Source: Acanthosoma haemorrhoidale
Taxonomy: Eukaryota; Arthropoda; Insecta; Hemiptera; Acanthosomatidae
DNA length: 64,000 bases
Reading direction: 5' to 3'
NCBI GenBank assembly: GCA_930367205.1
Contig: OV884015.1
Coordinates: 76,523,341-76,587,340, forward strand
Of this stretch, positions 22,913 to 37,700 are shown piece by piece. Every line of letters starts with the position of its first letter. Positions within the stretch are counted from its first letter, which is position 1. The notes under the pieces were generated by a model. That model did not search any database. It was not told where the DNA came from and worked only from the letters and a program-made list of their open reading frames with translations. The translations under genes and the position numbers were made by a program.

Positions 22913-25717
22913 TTTTATATACCTGAGCAGAGGTGGCTGGTTTTATAACAAACAAAATTATGCATGTATTTGTATAAGACCCTCCTTGTTCCCGTTTCCT
23001 TTTTTTTACCTGTACATATTTCCTGATACTTGAAGAAGAGATTGCTATAATTGTGTTAATTTAAAATAACTATTAATAGTGGGTGTACCAGAAAATGGGG
23101 GGGATTCTCGCCTGGGGGAGTATATTTTGTGTTCCCCATAGGGAATTTAATTAACTTAGCATTCCAACTCTAGTTGGAAAAGTTTGAAAACATACAACCC
23201 CACTCTTCATGCCATTAGTAAAATGGAATGCATTAGGGCCCAACCCAAAAAACACAATACTTCATCAGTTCAAATGAAATTAACCTTTTTTCAATTTCCA
23301 TTGAACTGCTTAGAAATATCACATCGTAATTTATCATTATATCCTGTTTTCAATTAATAAAACCATTATAATTGAAGGTTTTTCTTCATCTAGCAACTGA
23401 AGTACTGCATTATTTTGTGATTTTCGGAAAGGATCCTTATAATATCCAGGATTATATCATGAATATCAACATAAATCCATTAAGCAAAAAAATAAAAGAT
23501 ATCAATAGAAGGTTTGCCTCCATTAATTCAATATTTATCACCATACTTGTATGCTTTTCCTAAAGAAAAATTTTGAGAGAAAAATATTTCGGGAGGTACT
23601 GATAAAATCCAACAGTTATAAGAGGAGGTATCTTTAGATAATTCTAAGAAATTTTGCAGACCTTTAAGCATTGGCATTTTGACTACTGTATCAACTAATT
23701 TTCAATTATTTTGAATACCTGGGGCATGTTTTAAATCTATAAAAGTATGATGGTTAACAATTTTCATTTGTAATCTTTTTCTAATATCATGCTGAAGGTG
23801 AAATATTTCATGATGGTTGATTTTCCTTGGACCCTGACACCTACCTATTTCAGGTTTGTCAATTGGTGGGAGTGTGTATTGAAGAGAATATTTGTTTTAT
23901 CCAATGACAACTCTTAATAACTGACTTCAGTTATTCAGGCTATATAAAAGTATGGTAGAGTGATCTACTTAAGACTAGCGCCATTTATGCTAATCGCATT
24001 ACTGGGGGGGTGGCTATCTACAGGTTACGATAGCACTGGGAGGTAGTTTTATTGTGATATGAAATTGCTCTCCCGGGTGGGGCTCAAAGCCACAACAAGA
24101 CTATAAAGTCTAGTTAAGCCTTTGGCCTAATTGTGGGCATTCTCTCCTTCCCGGTCAGCAGATTCTTCATTCAGGTGTGAGCTATTAGGATATGTTTGAC
24201 AGGAAAGTATCATATTATTTACAGGCCTCCAACACCAATATTGGTCTCTTTCCAAACTCACTTTATTCCTGTCTTCAGTATTTCTGAATAAGCTGTTACT
24301 GTTATGTTTAGATGGAGCGAGCTTAAAAAACAATTTAATACCTGGTTTCTTTAATTTTCACTTTTTGGTTCTCATTGTTATTCTACTCCTTATATTTGAG
24401 ACCCTAGCTCCATTTCCTCAATTGAAAGGAGGATTCTCTACTCACTAAAACTTACTAAGATCTTTAAAGAATGACATTAGGCATTAGGATTGAACAGTGG
24501 AAAAAGAAATTCAAACAATACAATTTATAATTATGTGTTGAATATTTTATTGAAGAAATTGGTATTTAAATTATTGATAAAATTATAATCATAATCAAAA
24601 TGTTTTAACTTATGCTTACTGGTTGAAATATATTTTAGTCTAAACATTAAAAATCAGAACTTTAAATCTTCTAGATATATTATAAACTTTGACTTGAAAA
24701 TTTTTATAATTTATAGAAACAGGAATGTTTTTTTATTATTTTCTAGTCATCCCATTATCATATTTTTATCTCAGTCTGAGATATTGTGGCTTATTACCTT
24801 TAAAATTTCAACTGTATAACTTTTCATGACCATTATCTTAGTACTCACAAACAGAAGAAAGACGAGTGCCCTGGACCTGCTTCAAATTAAAGCCTTTCTC
24901 TTTGACCATGGTAGTAAGCACTTTTTGAAATATCAATTCACACGGCATAGGTTTAATCCATGAAAATGCAAGCAAAGTATGAGAGTGAAAACAGCTAAAT
25001 ATAATTAATATCTGTAAGTTGTACAGGCAAACATTTATTGGTCCCAGGTAAAACTCAATAGTAGACAGTCTACTGAAAGCTATCAAAAACTTAATTCATG
25101 TGTTTTTAAATATTTAGATTACACAAATAAAATGTGGTACAAGTTTTAACACATAATAAGAGCTCAATGCAATTTGCATTTTATTTGTAAACAAACTGCT
25201 TATAAGCAATTTACATATATTTACAATATTTATAAAGGTACTAATACTATTCTTTTACAGTGTAAAAGTTCTCTTAACCATTTCCATTCATTAACATTTA
25301 TAATTACAGAAAAATTTATATGTTATAACTAATTTTTTACGTGGAGATAATCAATGAAGTACATCTTGTTTTAAAAAAATGATAATAAAGTAATTATTGA
25401 CATAAAAAAATACTTTTTTTGTCTAAAAATAAATAACATAACAAAAATACTAAAGTTTTAAAAACAAAATAACTGATTCATAGAAGAAGTCTTATTAGGA
25501 GTTGGTAAAATCAACTATAAATTAAATAAACAACAATAAATTTATCGAGTTATAAATTTGAACAAATAAATGAGGTCCTAAGTAACTTGAACACAAATGC
25601 TGATTAAAAACATCCAAACTTACATACATAAACATAAATTAAGTGTAATTACTTAGTCTCAAATAAATAATCAGAACACCCATATTGCATGATGAAATAA
25701 AAAATAGTTCTAGGAAA
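22913..25717. other. Convergent intergenic region, ariadne-1 / EMC1
   Basis: Contains the 3' flanks of both genes. It holds a tRNA-like SINE fragment (next entry) and a 68-codon minus frame at 24127-24333 of unknown meaning. TTTATT at 25180-25185 is one possible EMC1 polyadenylation signal on the minus strand. Nothing else was recognised. Confidence 0.4.
24050..24126 (-). repeat. tRNA-derived SINE-like fragment
   Basis: On the minus strand GGCTTTGAGCCCCACC resembles a diverged B box (GGTTCGAnTCC), preceded at tRNA-like distance by GGCTTAACTAGACTTTATAG. The 3' end runs into ATTTCATATCACAATAAAAC. This is a weak call from one box only. Confidence 0.3.
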
Positions 25718-28700
25718 CTACTTCCAAGCTTGTTTGAGCGCTTTGCGTGAAGCAAGTTTTTTGCTAATGTAAGCTGCGGAAATAAGGCCACCTAAGACAG
25801 CTGTTATAAGCCAGTACTCAAAATCGTCTTTAAGAACATCAAAGGTTTTTGAAGGAGACACTCTCGTGTAAAATAAATCTGAAGAAATAAAATAAAAAAA
25901 GGTTAATAATGCTACAGAACATGCTTATGGTTAATAACATCAATACTATTTATTGGCCGAGGTGTGTAATGCCACTGGTTTTACAATAGAAAATAAGTAT
26001 TCACAGGACCCTCGGGCAGGTGCTCTTCCAATTGTGAACCCTTGGCCTATGAGACAATCTTGCAAAGTTAATTTATATCAACTACCAGTCAGGTGCGTAA
26101 TGTGTGATATCCCCATAAAGATTGTGCTTAAGTTAAGGTTAAGCGTAAGTATTTAGAAGATATGTTTATATATGTAGGATTTTTTGCGTTTAGTTAATCA
26201 ATTATAAAACCTGTTTTCATGTACACCCACCCGCATATTTATATTATCCGCATGTAAATAATAATTTGGGGCACGTGAAGATAGACTGTACACTTACTTC
26301 CCCCTGGTACTTAATTTGGTTGCTATGCCCTTAGCTTTACATTTGATTTCGATAGTAATGACCAGAATCCTGAAATAACTAAGGAAAATATATCTCCAGG
26401 TGACTGAATCTGGTTCAATACACATTGAAAAAAATCAGACAAACATTTTGTAAGTCAAGTAAAAACTGTCAACTGCGGTTCTGAAGTTAAAAGTCACTAG
26501 AAAACTTTACGAGTATTTTGCATGGCCAATAACAGACGATGTCAATGTAGAACAGGTGGATAATATAGTGGCCAGTTCACCTGAACCAGTAGAAACACAT
26601 CATCGAGGTTTCCATTTTTGGCGCGAAATTTGTGGGCTACACTCTTAAAGATGTTTTTATTAAACATGTAATGTTCCATGAATAAGTTAATTCCTAAGAA
26701 TTGACTAAGTAGGTAAAAAAAAGATTAGCATTGAAAGAAAGAATAAACAGTATTCTATTTATATACGTTATGAATATTGTTAAGTTTAGTTAAAAACATT
26801 ATATTTTTGAGATGTTAATAAAACACTTGGGTTTAATTTTTTATACAATATTTATGCAATATCAACACAGTTTTAGCAATTATTTAAAATAAATACATGT
26901 TTTTTGCAGAAACTTTAATTTTCTCTTCCATGACCCACTTGATTACCTAGATTTAAATTAAAAAGTTCATAACTTTTCCATTTTTAATTTTTTTTCAAAT
27001 CTAAGAAATCAAAGAACCACGTATTCTTGAAGTTATAAGCTTTAAATAAATTTAAATCACTTTCTCTATGTTACTTAAATATAAAGTGCTAATAAAACAT
27101 GGGTCAATTTTGGGGTAAGTGTGAAATTTCAATGCAAAAAAAAAATCTATCAATAATATAAAAATCTCAGAAAAAAAATAGAGATTTAACTTAATTTTAG
27201 CTATGAAAAGTATACATATTGAACTATCATTATTTCATTACAAAAATAAAAAAATTATTGTAATTTAAAAACAACATAAAAACAGCACACTTGCTCCAGT
27301 CTACCCTACTTTATTCATTTGATCATGCCAATTAATAGACAATAAACTTAAGAATTTGTTTTATTTGGACCTGTTGGTTTTAATTGTAATTATTTTCATT
27401 AGCTCTTATTAAATGTTATTTTCATTAGTATAATGATGATATATATTAATATTAGTGGTTCTAACCAGGTGGCCACTCCTTCTATCATTATTATTTATTT
27501 CTTTTGTAAATATATTTCATTTTGAGTTAATGCCAGTGTAACATATTCAATTTATGAACCATCTTATATAAAGTTCACATTTAATTTCCATTTTTTTTGG
27601 CTCGAACTGGGGTGTCGGGTTCAGATTGTGAGTCCCCAAGGTGGAGAGGAGACGCCCGACGCCTGCCGAGGGCTAGGGTCGCTGCAATCTCTAGCCGCCA
27701 TCCGGCGAGCGGCTAGAAAGAGAGAGCGGGTGGACCTGTGGTATTTCACCCTTGCTGGCGGCCTAGTCGGCAGGCAGCTTAATTCGCTTTGATCTGACTC
27801 CATAAGATCTTAGAAGGTGTGCCCCGACAGTGCACCATGTTCAGGAGAAGAGGAACAGGGCAGATTTATAGGTAGTTTATGAGGTCTTGTAATGACCACG
27901 AATTCACACTCGGTGTCTAAGGGTAGGCGAAAACTGTCCGGATGCCAAAGGCGAGTGTGAACCGGAGAAAAGCAGACTGGATTGCTGTGGGAGACGCTAC
28001 TAGGTAAAGTTTGTAGGGCCACGGCAACCGTCGTCCACGAGGGAGAGGTCTCTCCCAAGGAGAGCTAGTTTTAGCGAGACGAAGGCAGAGATTCCCACTA
28101 GGAAGGTGTGGGGTCTGACACTAGACTAAAACATGGCGAGGTTAGGAGAGAGAGATGCAGAGGTGACCATGAATGAGAAGACCATGGTTTTAAGTAGAGC
28201 AGCAAGCGCCAGTGCAGAGAGAGAGAAGTGCTCTAGGTGCCGGTTTGGTTCTTTCTACCCTCCGCCCTAAGGCGCTCGGGTTATATAGGCAGGCCAGCCG
28301 TAGTGGGGATGGCTCCCCACCTGCAGCTGTTTCCCCCACTAGCTTCTCCCCCTCTCCGACTAAGAGGTTGACACAACATGGAGTGATTGTTGTTCACATT
28401 CACCTATAATACTCTTTACAAACACCAGCTAAAGAGAAATCGCCGAGACAAAGGGATCACAGCAGATTTGGAAGAGCGCCTGAGTGTAGTTTAGGGTTTT
28501 GAATCGCAGCCATGACAATTTTATTTCCTTGAGGTAATAATGATTAATGGTACATACCTAAACCGTAAACTAAGACTAGAGAGGTTGATTCGAGTCCAGA
28601 CGAAGACGTGTGAATGCCAGTAATGAGAGGCAAGCTGTGGTTATACGTGAGGGTTGCTTCTTGCGGAAGAGTCAGGTCTGGGGTATATGGGAAGACACCT

Positions 28701-31700
28701 TCTTCTCTCATATCTGTTGACCTGTGAGGATCCAGAAAAGCCCATGGGATCTCTATGACATTACCAGTACTCACCCCAACTATAATAACAAAACATTTTA
28801 ATAGCATCATGTAATCATGACATCATAAGTATTTTTGCTAGTTGTGGGTTGTGACTTGCATACAGGTTGGTATTAATGAATAAAATTTCTTTGATATTCG
28901 TTAGATTCTATTATAATGATGTTGATAATTTGCAGTATCACTTCACTAAATATAATACATGTTATTTTCTCCTAAATAAGCTAGAACTTTCAATTGAAAC
29001 TTATAACACTCATTAACATGTATAGTGGTACAAAATAGCTAAATATGGTTTCAAATATTTGTGTAACATTTTTGAGTCCCACCACGAGAATAAAAAGAGT
29101 AATTGCAGGTAGACAACATAGACAGCTTAAATATGAGCAGAAAGATCTCTGATTCAAATTCCAGCTGTCACTACTTTACCAATGATTTATGTCATATTCA
29201 CGTTTTTGAAAAAGATGCATTGTTACAGTACAAAATAGCAATATTGAGTAAATGAACAATTTTCCAAGTGTAGTACATCGAGATCCTGCAACATACTAGA
29301 GATTCCAAGAAACAATTTGGTGCTGGCTTGATAAATATCAGTTAAGCAGTTTTTAGTTACTGATATTAAACATACACACCACCTGTTATAATATTATAAA
29401 AATATGGATTTGGTTGTAATAAATCATAAAATAAATTAAAATATTTCTAAGGGGGTAAAGTAAAAACAAATAATACATAACTGTTATTTAGTTTGGTGTA
29501 AATATGTATATTAAGAATATCTATTCATTTCATATTTTGTATTGTTAAATAATCAATTTGTAACAATGAAAAAATAAACCATTTATTCATTCTCATAAAT
29601 GACTACATCACAGGTAGCTGAGAAGATTTGCAAAAGAGTCTATGGCGTGGAGATCCAGCCAGGTATCAGACTTACAAGTGTGATGAGTAGCAGTGAAAGA
29701 GATGGAGGGAAAAGAACAGATCCTATAGATAGTGCTTTTCGTGGGAAACTGATAGGGGGTTGGTATTTAAGTCCCCCCAAGGTGATAACATAGATGTAGA
29801 GAAGAACAAAACTGTAGAGGGTTGACTCAAAAATTTGTTTAAAGGGAACATGTGGAGGGTGATGACACTACAGCATATAGGATAGGACATTGGTTGCAGG
29901 TTATCTCAATGATAAGGAACTCGATGTGTGGGAATTCGGATGAAGGGGAGAGGTCAAGAAGCGGAGAAACGCTCAATCCCTAGGCTACCCCCGAGGAAAG
30001 AGTGAAGGAAGCAGAAAGGGATAGTAACTACTTGTAAATGTTTTGAGAGAAATGATCAAAATCAGCGGATAGAGCTATTGGAGAAGGTTAATGATTTTAA
30101 ATGGTCTATCGTATCAAACATCTCGGAGAATTCTAGGATAATTACGACTGTTAGTCTTTGTTCTTGATAAATTTACATACAACTATCTACATCAAAAAAA
30201 TTATACATTTTAAAAGGATTTTTATTTTAAACTTAATTCAACGACTACACAAATATTGATTTTTGCTGCAAACTTTTGTGTTTTTTCCTGTTTTTCATTG
30301 GAATGCTTCAACAGGTAAAGTTGAATTGTTTATTTACATATCATTTCTAAAATTTTGAGTATTTCTACCGCTTACACTAAATTTTTAATGTTTATAGTTA
30401 ACATATTTTAATCGAAAGTTTCAAAAATATGACTTCAGACTAAAATATTTCAATGTAAGTGCAACCAAAACTTGTAGCTCTTTCCGCTAAGAAGTTAGGA
30501 GGATGTAAATAATGAAAAAAGTAGTGAAATTACACAATTTTCATCTATTTTTCATTTGACGTTAAATACAAACAAATTTTTTTTATAGAATTAGACTTGC
30601 GCTGATCAACCACTTTGCCAAATTCAGTTCCGATCCATTCAACGATCAGGGTATACATAGCTAAATCACTCTCATACAAGAAAAATCTTTCATAAATGTA
30701 TGCATATTACATTAAGATAAAAAGTAGGTTTTCAAATAAAGAATCACATTAAAATATTTTGATATTTACCAAGAACATGCTTATTAGTAATCCCTTTTTC
30801 AGTTATAGTTTCCTTCATAGCCATGACATTATGAGGAAATATATATGCTTGCCTCTCAATAATTGGCTCAACAAGATAAGAAAGGGCCGAGAATTCTGGA
30901 ACAGCGTGAATATCATGCATAAATTAAATCAAAGGTAAGTAAAATGAATTAAATATAATCATTTGAATGGATTAAGCAATCCAATTAATTGAGGTTAATA
31001 AATTTAAATCCATGGTCCCAGAATAAAGTTGATTTTTTTCATTCATACATAGTGGCTATCACTACCAAAGTGGCAGAAACTTATAGAGGATTACTAGGGC
31101 ACAAAAATTAAAGAGTCGCTTAAAGAAAAAGGTATGGAAATTATTAAACATTTTAACATGGAGAAGGTACAACAGAAAATTATGGGAAACATGGTGTTTC
31201 CAACATAGGGTTTGTGACAAGATCTTTCTTTTCTCTCGTTCTAGATTAACATATATTCTCACACCTTTTTTTTGACTTCTTATCAACAAATCGCATTGTT
31301 AAAATATTGTGATCAAATAGAGGCATAATACCATCCATCTAAGAATAGAACAATTCAAACCATATAAGAGTGAAATCTAATTTACTTACCTGTTGAATTC
31401 CTCGTTGATTTCCCTTCATAAAGATCTAATGAAACAACTTCAGTTCTGCGAGATTTATCGTTGAAGAATGAATATATGACCCAGTTCTCTGAGTTCACTA
31501 TATGGACAGGGGGCATGGCACGTTTGTGAACTGCATTGAAAATTATTGCACCACTGACTGTATCAATTAGATATATCGTAATTACATCTGAAAGAAACAA
31601 CAAAAATAATCAATGATATAATATTTAAACAGAACTAAAATATGAAAAAGTGAGCTGAGGTGTGTAAACATTGCTAAATACTTACAATAAATATTAAAGT

Positions 31701-34700
31701 TGGGGATTAAGTACTTAAGAAACATTGCAACTTACTTTTATGAACAGGATCTACGCTATGGGTAGCCAATGCGACTAGATGTGGATTTACATATTTGTAC
31801 AAGACACTTCTATCACCAAGGACTCTCCCTTGGGAATGAACTCTTTCTGCTTTATTCTTCTGGGCAATACTTGCAATAGCTGCGTTTAACTGCAAGTTCC
31901 AAACTTGAATGGCACGCAAACCCTGCCAAGATGAGATTAAGATATCATGAAACTTTTTAGTTAATTAGAAATAGATAAATGTTTTAGTTTTCAAAAATAC
32001 CTACTTTGCACAAATAAACTAAAAACTTAAAACTATGACCTCTTAGAATGTCATACCAGAGCCCACCACCTTAGTTCTACAGATAAAAAATATAAAACTC
32101 AGTAATTATATTCAATCAATAATTTGAGTTTTAATCAATCAATAAGTGAGTTAATTTAATCATTGTTGACCCTCCAAAAAAGTTAGTTAATTTATTTTCG
32201 GCTTTATGTACCCATTCAGAACAGGAGGGTAGGTTGTTTGTTGGCAACCCGTTTCACTGTACAGAAATTGATTGATGTATTGTCAGTCTTTAAAATTTAT
32301 CTTTAGCTTATTTCACAAAATAATAACTTGTTTCGCTACAAAAACTCTGTAACTCATAATTAGTCGGCTGTTTATAGGTTTAAAAGTTCCTTTTCCTATT
32401 CGACTGGACCTATTGGCCTTATGTAATAGGTAAATAAAACAATGGTTTGTAGCAATATTGACCTTATTGTCACTTACCCTACAACAGTAATTTTGTTTAC
32501 ACACCAACTGTCATAGCTTCCTCGCAAAGTCTTTTTTAGTTGTTTTATGTCTATGAAAGTGTACTCGCCAGCAAAAGAGAACAAAAAAAGAATAAGCTAG
32601 CATCTGAACTAGTGCAGGAAAAGGCTTCCAATTGTCCCAGAAAAGGTTAAATGAGTTTGATAGGTTAATAGGTTTAGGATGATGAAAGAGGGTTAGGTTT
32701 TTATTAAATTTATTAAGGGGCAACGTTTAACATATATATATATATAGTAACAGCTATCTGCCATCCCTTTTAGCTGATCTCCTGACAAACTCTTCTGTTC
32801 CTTTATATACTCACAGCTAACAATGAACTCACAGCAGAAAAAGTATACATTATTATGTTCTTTTACTTTAAATATTTTTATTTAATATTTAATATTAGGT
32901 TCTATTAACAAAAATAATTCTGGCAAAAAGATGAATTTAATTTTACAAATAAAAAAAACAAACTTATATTAATTATTTATAAATACTTGTCTATAAATTT
33001 GATTCCTTTTCTTCTTTAATTCTCTTCATGCTTTAAACAAATTAATACTTCTGCTCTTCGTGCTATTTCTCTTCCGTTCTGCTTAAAGTCAATAACCACT
33101 AACCAACAAAGTTTTTAAGTTTTTCTTACTCTCAATCTCAAGCTAATAACATGTATTACGGGCTGATCCCAAAACTAGATGAGTATAATGCTCTGTGCGT
33201 TTTTTATTCTCACAAACAACTATATTATCACGGGCTGGTCCCAAAACTAGTGAGTAATACTGTGTGTGTTCCTTTTGATACAACAACAACTATACTCTCC
33301 TTTGTTTTTTTTCATACACTCTCACTTGTTTTTATTTTGCCTTCTTGATAAGTTGGATTAAATATTATATAAAAACTCCACAATCTCTAATATTACAACA
33401 ATATATATATATATATATAAGTATAATATTTTATTTCAAAGTATATTTTTTTGTGTTGACTCACTATCAAGTAAATGAATATTTGCCAAAACAAAAATTT
33501 TTGCCATTTCTGGGAATCAAATTCTCAGTATTTAATTCAATTGAACACCTTAAACCCAAAATCTACTTTTTTTTATTACTATATTTTTCATGCTAAAAAC
33601 TAAAATTGAGTAAATGATGTTTATTTCAAGTATTTCAGCAAAGGTATTTGAATGGATTTGTTTAATGCAGTCTCTCATTTTAAAAAACAATTACATACAT
33701 ACAAATATATGTAAATAGCAATTTTGAGATCTACTTACTGATTGTTGTGATTTCAATAAAGAAAATCCATTCATGAGGCCAGTTTTAACGTCAGCTGTGT
33801 ATATGAAGAGATTCTCATAGGTGGCTAAGAGCTCTCGAGAGGTGTTACTAGGAAAAGCTTCCACACTGTTGGTCTCACTGATGAGCAATAAACTTTTAAT
33901 AAACTCATCATTTTCTTTAGGCAGCAAGAGGGACTGCTTTACTTTAAAATTGAACTTATTAAGACCACCATCTGAAATTTGAATTTAAAAATAAAGATTT
34001 AGTAACGTGTAATATATCTTAACATGTAAATACTATAAATAAATAGTTAATTAAGGTATATATAATACATATTATTCCTTTATATATCTCAGCTACACTG
34101 ATTTTTTAGCAAACTTAAGTTCATTTTAGATTTCTGGTATTACAAAAATAAGGTGAGAAGCCTTCAGTCCGACAGACTGGTAAGAGACTACATGTTTCAT
34201 TGTCAATACATAACTAAACTAAGCAGATCAAGAACTTTTGTCACATTTAGTGAATTTATTTAAAATAAATAATATACAATCATTTAAACCAAATACCAGT
34301 TGTTTATTATTCAACACTATAAAAATATAACTATAATCAATATGCGATCATATCAGATTTTTTTCTCAAACTAGTGAGAAGTTTTAATAGATAGATGTAG
34401 GGTGAGCCTTGGAAACACTTTCTCACTCAGTATTGAATAACAGATTAAGATGATACCAATAAATGTAGTCGATACTTCCAGAAAGATGGCTCACAAAGTT
34501 TTGCATGTGTTTAACAAAAAAAGGTAGCAAGATACAAAATACCAAGTCTTTCATAATTCAATGATGGGAAAGGGGATGTGCACCAGATAAAATGAGATGG
34601 TGGCAGACGGCTAAGTATACAGGTAGGTACTGAGTATAGTATATTACTTAGATGTTATATTTTTAATTCTAAAAACTAAATTTGCTTAAATGATCTTTAT

Positions 34701-37700
34701 ATCAGAAATTTGAAATTTTCGATCAAGTAGTTGAAAAGTGTATTTACAAAGAAAACTTCCATGAACAAGTACGTCCAATGCACATGACAGAATTAAAGAT
34801 TACTTTTCAAATTAGCATAAACAAACATATTTAACTAAATATGCACTCTAATAAAAATCCATTTTTATTTATTAATTTTTGGTTTAGTTTTACTAGTTAA
34901 AATCTGTTAACATTAACAATTGCACAATTAACTAAATTGTATTTTTCCAAATATACGAAAAGGAAATAGAAATTAAAGAAACCAATATTGAAAGATATTT
35001 CTGAGTCAAGACTCAGGACAGGGCAGGATGCCAAGGCATGATAATATATTTTTAATTCTAAAAACTAAAATTGGGTAAATGATGTTGATTTCCATTATTT
35101 CACCAAAGGCATTTAATTGTATTTGTTTAGTGCCGTCTTTCATTTATATATAGATATGTACAGTAAAAGTCAAAAAACTTACACACCTGACTTGAATACT
35201 GTATTTAATAGGATTTTTGATTCGGCCCTTTTCTGATTAATGTTGTAACATTTTATTCTTAGATCTACTGCTGAGGTAGTAATGACTAGGTATATATTAC
35301 TTTGTTTTCATAAATGTAGGCAAAATAAATTTACTTACATAAAGGTTGGCCTGTGATTGGATTGAATGAATACAGCACAGTGTTGTCAGAGCCCTTTAAA
35401 CAAAAAAAATCTATTGAATTATTTAATAATTACAGTTAACCACAACAGGGACTAACTGCTGCAGGATTAACGGTTAATCTCTTTATATCAGAAATTTGAA
35501 ATTTTCGATAGTTGAAAAGTTCGATAGTTAAGTAGTTGAAAAGTGTATTTACAACGAAAACTTCAATGAACAAGTCCAATATACATGACAGAATCAAAGA
35601 TCACTTTTCAAATTAGCATAAACAAAAATATTTAACTAAATATCTAATTTTGGAGAATTGTCACCTTTTTTTATGAAGTGAGTAAGATAATTTATTTAAC
35701 ATAATAACATTACACTTTAATTATTATTATTAATATTTAAAAAAAAACATCCTAGCTGTAATTAATGCATTTTCCAAGGCAGCTTCTAATAATCTACATA
35801 TTTTGTATGAAAATTATCAACAAATAACCTTTTGTTTAAGAAGTAGAGAGCAAATAGCAGGAAGTGGTAAATGTCTACTAGTCCTTTGAACAAACAGTGG
35901 TACTTGTGCACGAACTGGCCCCAATGCTGAATAGAGGTTCACATCTTTCAAGTGACGTTGCCAAATAATATCTCCCTGGTCATTCTCCATGCCATAGATC
36001 TACAAAAAGAAAAATAACAATTAATCACAACAACTTCTTAATTTATATATATACTATAAAATTTCAACTTTTTTAATAAAGATTTTATATATAACTTCTT
36101 TATTGTGCTAAAATTACAATCTGCCTTGCCTTATTAGACAATAATTAATTGAGATAAATGTTCTCATTCATACCATATTTACAATTCATCATTCACCCGC
36201 TCATTCATACAATATTTATAAACAGCCCAGAGGCCTCCCAAATCCACATGGTTGTCACCTCCCTCGCATGTGAAAGAGGAAGTGGAGTCTTGGGAAGTCC
36301 CCCACACTCCTCCGTCAGCCGAGTCACCGGATATGAGCTAGTGGAGGCTGACCAAGAGTGCGAGAGCCACATACGCTCAGGACATGATAGGAGAAACTGG
36401 CCATTGCCAGGACTCCTACTGTCACGCATTTATAGCAGGTCATGAGGCCACTGCCATTTCAGTCTCCGAGGAGGATTATAGGGATGAGTGGTGCAGTGCA
36501 ATGACAGGATTAGGGTGGTTAAAAAAAAAAAGGTGGTGAAAAGACTAATCATAAACTTTTTTCATTCCTGTACAATAGATCGTAAGGCGACCTCAACTTT
36601 GAATGATGAGGAGGATTATGGGGATGAGTGTTACTGGACAAGAAGTTGACTATTAGGAGATAAGTTTTTAAGGAATTTAAAAAATAACTACAATAATCTA
36701 ACACCTTCATGTGGTGGAATGGAGGAATTTAATGGGAATCCCATAGAGCCCTACTGAACTTGCTCTTGATTTCATGATTGAAGAAATGAGGTCGGAAGAA
36801 TATATGTGAGAGAAAAAGAAGCTGTCTTGATTGAAGTTGTTAATGATGTTAAAACGACTAGGGTGATGGTGTTGTTGTGAAGCACAAGGGGATGGACAAA
36901 CATAGGAATTTTTGAGGGCATCCGGAGAAATACAGCAAACAAGAGAGGTACTAGGTTTAACTAGGGAAAATTTGACGATGTTCTATTTGGTGCAAAAGAC
37001 AGGTGCTGAAGATAGGAATTCATGAAAAAAATGGAATTGGACTGAATGAGGTTTTTCACTGACCTGAATCTTCAGGATACCTAGTGTGAATAAACCTGCT
37101 TCTGGCTGTGTTCACTCACTATAACTATCCAGCTCATACAGCAAATTTCTTGAATTATAAGCTCCTTCAATGTATACAGTAACTTCTAAGCAGCTCTGGT
37201 CTGCCTTCTCTGTTCTCCCTTTTAGAAATGAATCCCTTTCTTTCTCAGGGCAACTTCTTTCTTCAGGTCTTAATTTATAATCCAGCCAACGAAGGCCAAA
37301 ATATGGCGATCATAAAAAAGAAATGATGTAGCTCAAAAATTTGATACAGTTGTTGGAGGGAGTGTCCTGTGCAACATACCAAAAAGTCCCTGAGGGTGAG
37401 GAGTGAGCACAAGGGGAGGGGAGTGGTTTTAAGGTCAATTTTTTTTTTTTTTTTCTCAAAAATCTTGCAAACTTCTTCTTATTTATTTATTCCGCTGAGT
37501 CAATGGTTTAGGAGATAGCGGGCGTTAAAAAAAAAAACAGGAATTTTCACAATGTCGGGCGTCATAGAAACTTTTTGGTTGACATGCTTTAAAAAAAAAA
37601 AAGGTGTGTTCATTTAAGAGGAAAATAAGGAATAAGGAAATTAATATTGAACAAAACAAAAAGTTTGGTTTGGGATACAGTACTTCACTCATATTATGAT

